From an uncultured Candidatus Saccharibacteria bacterium (GTDB taxonomy: Bacteria > Patescibacteriota > Saccharimonadia > Saccharimonadales > Saccharimonadaceae): DNA of 57,897 nucleotides. Positions 50,629 through 57,897 of the stretch are shown one piece after another. Where the stretch lies: the NCBI GenBank assembly GCA_947165975.1, contig CAMVCL010000005.1, forward strand, positions 1-57,897, read 5' to 3'. The notes below the pieces were generated by a model, which had not been told where the DNA came from, did not search any database, and saw only the letters and a list, made by a program, of their open reading frames with translations. Position 1 is the stretch's first letter; every line of letters starts with the position of its first letter. The position numbers and the translations under genes are program-made.

Positions 50629-53600
50629 CTAGATCGCTCCGAAGTATTTCTCGAAGAAGCTCACAAGGCGCTCAATAACGCCTTTTTTCTTGCCAGAGCG
50701 ATTACTATCGCCAAAGCGTGACATAGCTGGCATAATGCGGTCTACATCGGTTCCTGTGGTCTTAAATACGCCATCACGGAACGAGTTGGCAATAAGCCTC
50801 CTAGTTTCTGCAGGATTTAGATTGTTATCCTCAATAATCTTTGTGAGCTCATTCTCGCGCTCAGCATTGATAAAGCGTTGCCATGCGTCGTGAATCTCAC
50901 CATTCTCGTTCAAAGAGTAGAGATTGATAAAGTCATGAATAAGCTCTTTCTTACTCCTGAGCTCGATGCTTGCGTCAACAGCCTTGTCGATGCTTGTGAG
51001 AATATCCTTATTCTCACAGTTAGATTCGTGGTACTTAGCAACCAACGCAAGAATGTAATCGACATTGACTTCTGCTTGGCGTACAAGCTCAATTTCGAAT
51101 ACTAAGTCGTCATTTACATCTTCTTTTTCAGTCTGGCCGGATGGGCGGAGTTCTTGATACAGGTCGAGATATTCACTCTGATAGTTCTGTAAATCTCTTG
51201 GCGACAAGATATCTTCTTGTTCGAACCTATCAAACGAGGTAAGAATATTGCGCATTCTTAGAATTTTGCCGAATAGCTTGATGAAGTCTTTCTGGTTTTG
51301 CTCGCCCTCAATACGCTCGCCGAGTGGAAATTTCTCAGAAAGCTCGGCGATTAACTCAGTGTATCCGACTTTATGCTCGCCATTTTCATCGTAGCCGTTG
51401 AAGTATTCGTCATAGCTTTTTAGAAGTACAATGCCACTCGCGTCGCGGTCGCCAAATAAGCCGATTGCTTCGTCGACTTTTTCGGCTAGGTTACGGAAAC
51501 AAATGATATTACCGAATTGTTTGACTGAGTTGAGAATGCGGTTAGTACGTGAGAATGCTTGTACTAAGCCATGCATCTTAAGTTCTTTGTCTACCCAAAG
51601 CGTGTTAAGCGTTGTTGCGTCAAAGCCGGTTAGGAACATATTGACGACGATGAGCAGATCTACTTCGCGGTTCTTTACGCGTAGTGACAAGTCTTTATAG
51701 TAGTTCTGGAACGAATCACTAGAAGTATCATAATTTGTATTGAAATCTTTGTTGTAATCAGCAATAGCTGATTCAAGAAAGTCACGTGACGACTGATCCA
51801 TTCCTGTAACATCTAAATCTTCGTCAAAGATAAAGCCTTCTTCTGGATCGTCTTCGTTCGCGGCAAAACTGAAAATAGTCGCGATTTTAAGAGAACTATT
51901 TCTATCACGAAGTTGTTTCTTGAATTCAGTGTAATACTTCATTGCGGCCGGAATGGATGCAACTGCAAAGATTGAATTAAAGCCATTCATTCTGCCGAGC
52001 AAAGTTTCGCGCTTTGAGTCGCCAAACTTCACAACGTCAGCAACATTCATTGTGCGGTTAAAGCTGTAGAATTGGTTTCTTTTAGTTTTTTGGTCAAAAT
52101 GGTCAAGAATGTAAGAAGTGACCATTGAGACGCGCTCGTCGCTTAATAGTGCATGTTCGCGGTCAATACTACTTACTTGTTTATCGGTAATATCGTCCTT
52201 TTCTTTGACGGTATTAATGTAGTCGATACGGAATGGTAGTACATTCTTGTCGTTAATGGCGTCTACAATCGTGTACGTGTGGAGTTTATCGCCAAAGGCT
52301 TGTTCTGTCGTTCTCAGCATTGGATTGCCGCCACTGCCGGCGTTAGACGCGAAAATTGGTGTGCCGGTAAAGCCGAATAGATGGTAATTCTTGAAGGCCT
52401 TTGCAATTGCGGTATGCATATCGCCAAATTGTGAGCGATGACATTCGTCGAAGATAATTACGACGTGTTTTTGATACACTTCGTGTTCTGGATTTTTCTT
52501 AATGAATACGCCAAGTTTCTGGATCGTCGTTACGATAATGCGTGAATTATCTGACTCGAGCTGTTTTTGAAGGACGCGCGTTGAAGTATTGCCGTCTGCG
52601 GCGCCTTTTTCGAAGCGGTCGTATTCTTTCATTGTTTGGTAGTCTAGATCTTTACGATCTACTACGAACAAGACCTTGTCGATATATGGCATCTTTGCTA
52701 CGAGCTGAGCGGTCTTAAAGCTTGTAAGCGTCTTGCCTGAGCCGGTAGTATGCCAAATATAGCCACCAGCGGCCGTTGTGCCGAGTTTCTTATAGTTGGT
52801 TGATGTTTCGATGCGATTAATGATTCTCTCAGTCGCTACAATCTGATATGGGCGCATTACAAGCAACTTGTTGTCGGTATCAAATACGCAGTAGCGTGTC
52901 AAAATATTGAGGATTGTATGCTTCGAGAAGAATGTTTTAGTAAAATCTACTAAATCTGGAATCGTCTTATTCTTTGCGTCTGCCCAGTAGCTCGTAAACT
53001 CAAAGCTATTGCTTGTCTTCTTTGACTTCTTACGTCCGGCTTCGCCAAGCTCTTTGATATGACTCTCTCGCGTTGTATTTGAGTAATACTTCGTGTGGGT
53101 GCCGTTGGAGATAACGAAGATTTGGACATATTCAAAAAGACCGCTACCAGCAAAGAAACTTTCGCGTGAGTAACGTTTTATTTGATTGAATGCTTCGCGG
53201 AGTCTCACGCCGCGTCGCTTAAGCTCAATATGAACAAGGGGAAGGCCATTAACGAGAATAGTAACGTCATAGCGGTTGTCATGTTCAGCTCCCTCATCTT
53301 TGCTGACAGCGTATTGGTTGATAACTTGTAGGCTATTATTATGGATATTCTTCTTGTCGAGAAGGCGAATATTCTGCGTATGCCCATCTTCTGCGCGGAA
53401 CGATATCGCGGTATCTTTTTCCTGGATCTTGCGAGTTTTTTCAACAACACCCTCGGAGTTTCCGACAATATTCTCGTAGAAGAATCTTTGCCATTCGCTA
53501 TCAGAGAAGGTGTAGTTATTTAGCTTTTGCAGTTGAATACGTAGATTGTCTTCAAGATCATGAGCATTATGGATTTGTTGGTATTCATATCCTTGCTCTT

Positions 53601-53730
53601 GCAAGTTCTGTATTAGTTCGCGTTCAAGGTCGGCTTCGCTTTGGTAAGCCGTATATTTTTTATCTTCAGGCTTGTATTCAGCGAGGACTGTAGAGGCTTC
53701 GCTTTCCGCAATCATATTGAACTTGCTCAT
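50629..53730 (-). CDS. hsdR: Type I restriction endonuclease subunit R
   Basis: 1033 residues, EcoR124-like (type IC) in length and layout. N-terminal nuclease (about 100-200) with D in YDVTILVNGLPLVHIELKRRG and the ExK pair of PD-(D/E)XK. SF2 translocase: Walker A HTTGSGKTLTS, DEAD-type box FDECHRSQFG, FGFTGTPIF, LTGFDATTLNTLW and QAFSRTNRI. The C-terminal helical region (SPRDLQNYQSEYLDLYQEL) matches the EcoR124_C region that docks to the methylase core. Cuts DNA lacking the methylation set by HsdM-HsdS. It has its own leaderless promoter. Confidence 0.95.
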   Translation of the reverse strand: MSKFNMIAESEASTVLAEYKPEDKKYTAYQSEADLERELIQNLQEQGYEYQQIHNAHDLEDNLRIQLQKLNNYTFSDSEWQRFFYENIVGNSEGVVEKTRKIQEKDTAISFRAEDGHTQNIRLLDKKNIHNNSLQVINQYAVSKDEGAEHDNRYDVTILVNGLPLVHIELKRRGVRLREAFNQIKRYSRESFFAGSGLFEYVQIFVISNGTHTKYYSNTTRESHIKELGEAGRKKSKKTSNSFEFTSYWADAKNKTIPDLVDFTKTFFSKHTILNILTRYCVFDTDNKLLVMRPYQIVATERIINRIETSTNYKKLGTTAAGGYIWHTTGSGKTLTSFKTAQLVAKMPYIDKVLFVVDRKDLDYQTMKEYDRFEKGAADGNTSTRVLQKQLESDNSRIIVTTIQKLGVFIKKNPEHEVYQKHVVIIFDECHRSQFGDMHTAIAKAFKNYHLFGFTGTPIFASNAGSGGNPMLRTTEQAFGDKLHTYTIVDAINDKNVLPFRIDYINTVKEKDDITDKQVSSIDREHALLSDERVSMVTSYILDHFDQKTKRNQFYSFNRTMNVADVVKFGDSKRETLLGRMNGFNSIFAVASIPAAMKYYTEFKKQLRDRNSSLKIATIFSFAANEDDPEEGFIFDEDLDVTGMDQSSRDFLESAIADYNKDFNTNYDTSSDSFQNYYKDLSLRVKNREVDLLIVVNMFLTGFDATTLNTLWVDKELKMHGLVQAFSRTNRILNSVKQFGNIICFRNLAEKVDEAIGLFGDRDASGIVLLKSYDEYFNGYDENGEHKVGYTELIAELSEKFPLGERIEGEQNQKDFIKLFGKILRMRNILTSFDRFEQEDILSPRDLQNYQSEYLDLYQELRPSGQTEKEDVNDDLVFEIELVRQAEVNVDYILALVAKYHESNCENKDILTSIDKAVDASIELRSKKELIHDFINLYSLNENGEIHDAWQRFINAERENELTKIIEDNNLNPAETRRLIANSFRDGVFKTTGTDVDRIMPAMSRFGDSNRSGKKKGVIERLVSFFEKYFGAI

Positions 53731-53737
53731 ATCCGAT

Positions 53738-53746
53738 ATTATACCA
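53738..53746 (-). promoter_or_regulatory. Extended -10 promoter of hsdR
   Basis: Minus strand TGG followed by TATAAT (53743-53738), 7 nt before ATG 53730; separates hsdR expression from hsdM-hsdS. Confidence 0.65.
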
Positions 53747-53791
53747 TAAATCTAAAGTGTTTTGAAGACTCACGCGACAAGCATAAGGCCT

Positions 53792-55512
<1,721 letters not shown>

Positions 55513-55520
<8 letters not shown>

Positions 55521-56178
55521 TTTTACCCTCTAGTTTCTTGCGTAGGTCTGGCAAAATTAAGCCATCGTACATAAAGTAATCTGTTCCAGGAATAACTGCA
55601 TTATCTGGCAAACCTAGTAATTTTCTAGCTAGAGTAGTACAACTCATAATCTCGCCGTTATATTCCAAGTGTCTATCGTCGGCGATCTTGACCTTTATGG
55701 ATTTGTCGTTTTTAAACGTAACGAAATCTCCTGGTTTTAGGCCGCACATGCTAAATTTAAGAGGACTACGCCTAGAGCTTTCCTCGATTTCTTGCGCGAT
55801 TTGTTCATCTAAAACTTCGTGGCCAGTTGGCTTCATACGTTTTAACCTTGATTCTGTGCCGCTAATCTTCGCGATGCATTCAAGTAACGTGTATGCGTCT
55901 TCTTTGCTCATAGCGTAGAACTCGCGCTTGCGTTCTTTGCCATCAAAGTTTTCTACGGTTCTAAGATCTGGATTTAGAGTATCAATCAATTCATGCAGCT
56001 TTTTATCGGTAAGTCTTTCGCATACTTCGTAAATCGCATATACACGAAAAGCAAAAGGCAAAGCTTCGCTCTGATTGAGATCTCGCATCCTTTGCTCAAG
56101 ATTGTTCGCGTAGCCGATTTTTACATATTCTGGAAAAGCTGGATTGGTGAGGATATAGATAACGCCTTTAGTTGCCAT
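55513..56178 (-). CDS. GIY-YIG protein (T5orf172-like) inside the RM operon
   Basis: 221 residues. N-terminal GIY-YIG nuclease fold (1-100): VIYILTNPAFPEYVKIGYANNLEQRM, with YIL and KIGYA as the GIY and YIG strands and R28 and E-type residues following. A linker of ~35 residues leads to a C-terminal domain (about 145-218, LKPGDFVTFKNDKSIKVKIADDRHLEYNGE) resembling RAMA/DUF4357 modules found with restriction systems. It lies 3 nt after hsdM and overlaps hsdS by 8 nt, so it is made together with the methylase. It may be a second, modification-dependent nuclease or an accessory defence protein. Confidence 0.75.
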
Positions 56179-56181
56179 ATT

Positions 56182-57744
56182 TTATCCCTCGATTTCTTCG
56201 ATTATTTTATCAATCTTCGCGCGTAATTCGTTCTCATGTGCAACGATGTCTTTTAGTTCGGCATTAAGTTTCTTAATATCAACTTTTTCGCGAGTATCTT
56301 CTGGCTCTACATAAGTCGATACGGAAAGGTTGTAACCTTGCTCGGCCACTTCGTCGTTTGGTACTAGGCGAACGAGATGGTCGACACCCTTACGCTCTTT
56401 CACCCATTCGAGAATCTTCTCGATATTTGCGTCGGTTAGCTTATTGCTATTCGTGACTTTAATAAATTCCTTGCTTGCGTCGACGAATAATGTTGAGTTC
56501 TCGGATTTGTTCTTTCGAAGAACCATAATACAGGTCGCGATGCTCGTGCCATAGAATAGGTTGTCCGGTAGTTGAATTACAGCATCTACGAAGTTGTTAT
56601 CTACTAAGTATTTACGTATTTTCTGCTCAGCGCCACCGCGATACATAATGCCTGGGAAACAAACGATTGCGGCTGCACCATTCGTCGCGAGCCAAGAAAG
56701 CGAATGCATAATGAACGCGAGGTCGGCCTTAGATTTTGGTGCTAAGACGCCAGCAGGAGAGAAGCGTTGGTCATTAATGAGAACTGGGTTGCTTTCGCCC
56801 TCCCAGTGTATTGAGTATGGTGGATTAGATACGATCGCTTCGAAAGGCTCGTCATCCCAGTGCTGTGGATCTATGAGTGTATCACCAAGTGCGATGTCAA
56901 ACTTATCGTAATCGATATCGTGAAGGAACATATTAATGCGACAGAGGTTGTAAGTCGTGATGTTAATCTCTTGGCCGTAGAAACCTTGGCGGACATTATC
57001 GCGGCCGAGGATTTTAGCGAATTTAAGAAGAAGCGAGCCGGAGCCACAAGCTGGATCGTAAACTTTATTGACGGATGTTTTGCCCATGACGGCGAGCTTC
57101 GTGAGAAGTTCTGATACCTCTTGTGGAGTATAGAATTCGCCACCAGATTTACCGGCGCTTGATGCGTACATACCCATAAGAAATTCGTAAGCGTCGCCGA
57201 ATGCGTCAATGGTGTTGTCTTGATAATTGCCGAGTTTCATCTCGCCAACGCCGTCCATAAGTTGAACGAGGTGGTCGTTGCGCTTTGCTACGGAGCTGCC
57301 CAGCTTATTACTGTTGACGTCGAGGTCGTCAAAAAGGCCTTTCATATCATACTCGGAATCATGGCCTTTAGCAGAATCTTCAATGGAGTTTAGTGCTTTT
57401 TCAAGCGTTTCGTTTAGATTCTCATCGTTTCGTGCGTTTTTACGAACGTTCTTAAAGAGTTGGCTTGGCAGGATAAAGAAGCCTTTGGTATCTACCATTT
57501 CTTCGCGGATTGCTTCGGCTTGTTCATCTGTAATATTCGCGTAATCAAAGCTTGTATTGCCGGCCTTATGCTCACCCTCGTTGATATAGTTTGTTAGGTT
57601 TTCTGAAATGAAACGATAGAAGAGCATGCCAAGAATGTACTGCTTGAAATCCCAGCCATCTACTGAACCACGTAGGTCGTTGGCGATATTCCATATAGTA
57701 CGATGCAATTCTGCGCGCTCCTGTTCTTTTTTGGTGTCGGCCAT
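56182..57744 (-). CDS. hsdM: Type I N6-adenine methyltransferase subunit M
   Basis: 520 residues, the same length class as EcoR124I HsdM. HsdM_N helical domain (1-150, WNIANDLRGSVDGWDFKQYILGMLFYRFIS), SAM-binding motif VYDPACGSGSLLLKF and catalytic NPPY in AIVSNPPYSIHW. It transfers methyl to N6 of adenine within the sequence chosen by HsdS. First gene of the operon hsdM - GIY-YIG - hsdS - third TRD. CGGAG precedes the ATG. Confidence 0.96.
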   Translation of the reverse strand: MADTKKEQERAELHRTIWNIANDLRGSVDGWDFKQYILGMLFYRFISENLTNYINEGEHKAGNTSFDYANITDEQAEAIREEMVDTKGFFILPSQLFKNVRKNARNDENLNETLEKALNSIEDSAKGHDSEYDMKGLFDDLDVNSNKLGSSVAKRNDHLVQLMDGVGEMKLGNYQDNTIDAFGDAYEFLMGMYASSAGKSGGEFYTPQEVSELLTKLAVMGKTSVNKVYDPACGSGSLLLKFAKILGRDNVRQGFYGQEINITTYNLCRINMFLHDIDYDKFDIALGDTLIDPQHWDDEPFEAIVSNPPYSIHWEGESNPVLINDQRFSPAGVLAPKSKADLAFIMHSLSWLATNGAAAIVCFPGIMYRGGAEQKIRKYLVDNNFVDAVIQLPDNLFYGTSIATCIMVLRKNKSENSTLFVDASKEFIKVTNSNKLTDANIEKILEWVKERKGVDHLVRLVPNDEVAEQGYNLSVSTYVEPEDTREKVDIKKLNAELKDIVAHENELRAKIDKIIEEIEG

Positions 57745-57785
57745 AAGTGAAACTCCGAGTTAAAATGATAAATAGCTTACCTACT

Positions 57786-57794
57786 ATTATATCA
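57786..57794 (-). promoter_or_regulatory. Extended -10 promoter of the hsdM operon
   Basis: Minus strand TGA followed by TATAAT (57791-57786), leaving a leader of about 35 nt with CGGAG before ATG 57744. From 57795 to the window end I see nothing I can name. Confidence 0.55.
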
Positions 57795-57897
57795 TGAAAC
57801 GCACTCTTTTCGGTGCCTGCGGCCGGCTTTTCACGCGTATATTTCACAAGTTTCTACCCACTCATGTCAAGAAAAAATCCCACCCCTATCTTTTGCA

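Overview
The window looks like a chromosomal segment of a Patescibacteria/CPR bacterium, most likely Candidatus Saccharibacteria (TM7). The reasons are indirect. The DNA is AT-rich and genes are packed or overlapping. Six scattered single tRNA genes all encode their CCA end. UGA is used as an ordinary stop, which argues against the recoded Gracilibacteria/Absconditabacteria. Surface proteins share a secreted N-terminal module, and the short housekeeping genes (gpsA, delta-prime-like) fit a reduced genome. No rRNA or marker protein was available for a firm placement.

Layout. (1) 1-3.97 kb is an accessory zone ending at tRNA-Ala: a small minus-strand ORF, a secreted FISUMP-type protein whose GC-rich C-terminal tail looks like a diversity-generating-retroelement (DGR) variable region followed by a 12-bp hairpin, a decayed second copy of the small ORF, and an IS3-type transposase. 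(2) 4.1-7.6 kb is housekeeping: trpS, an RluA-type pseudouridine synthase, a delta-prime-like clamp-loader protein and a TPR protein, then tRNA-Tyr. (3) 7.7-15.4 kb holds a folded RNA-like element, a membrane protein, a tRNA-Tyr 3'-end remnant, a 1090-residue surface protein with a Hint domain, and membrane proteins of unknown role. (4) 15.4-25.7 kb carries a Y-family polymerase with a YolD-like partner, an SDR, rubrerythrin, rmuC, a spermidine-synthase-like membrane protein, gpsA, a UvrD-nuclease fusion, a 40-residue zinc-finger peptide and bL33. (5) 25.7-35.4 kb has alpha-glucan enzymes (GH57, GT4, GH97), a sortase, a YgjP-like metallopeptidase, CapA and a serine hydrolase. (6) 35.4-45.9 kb has a CAP protein, a lone sensor-type membrane domain, the VTC/DUF4956/Cthe_2159-like operon, a two-component system and an ABC-FtsX exporter. 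(7) From 45.9 kb to the window end is an element integrated at tRNA-Gln: large serine recombinase, rolling-circle-type Rep, regulators and a complete type I restriction-modification (RM) system.

The strongest candidate for something undescribed is the RM locus. Its hsdS carries two repeat-based switches. An uninterrupted (GA)14 tract (coding strand) sits at the end of the second specificity domain, where a gain of one unit or loss of two would fuse a third target-recognition domain onto HsdS. In addition, a 12-bp x3 repeat encoding Leu-Glu-Ala-Glu lies in the central spacer helix, the position where EcoR124I/EcoDXXI-type enzymes change the length of their recognition-site gap. HsdR and HsdM resemble the same EcoR124 (type IC) family. 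A GIY-YIG protein is embedded between hsdM and hsdS.

A window-wide regulatory theme is also visible. At least fourteen genes have an extended or plain -10 box (TATAAT or TAAAAT, often preceded by TGN) only 6-9 nt upstream of the start codon and no Shine-Dalgarno, implying leaderless mRNAs. Other genes, often inside operons, have normal AGGAGG sites. No tool was run; every family call is by eye from motifs.
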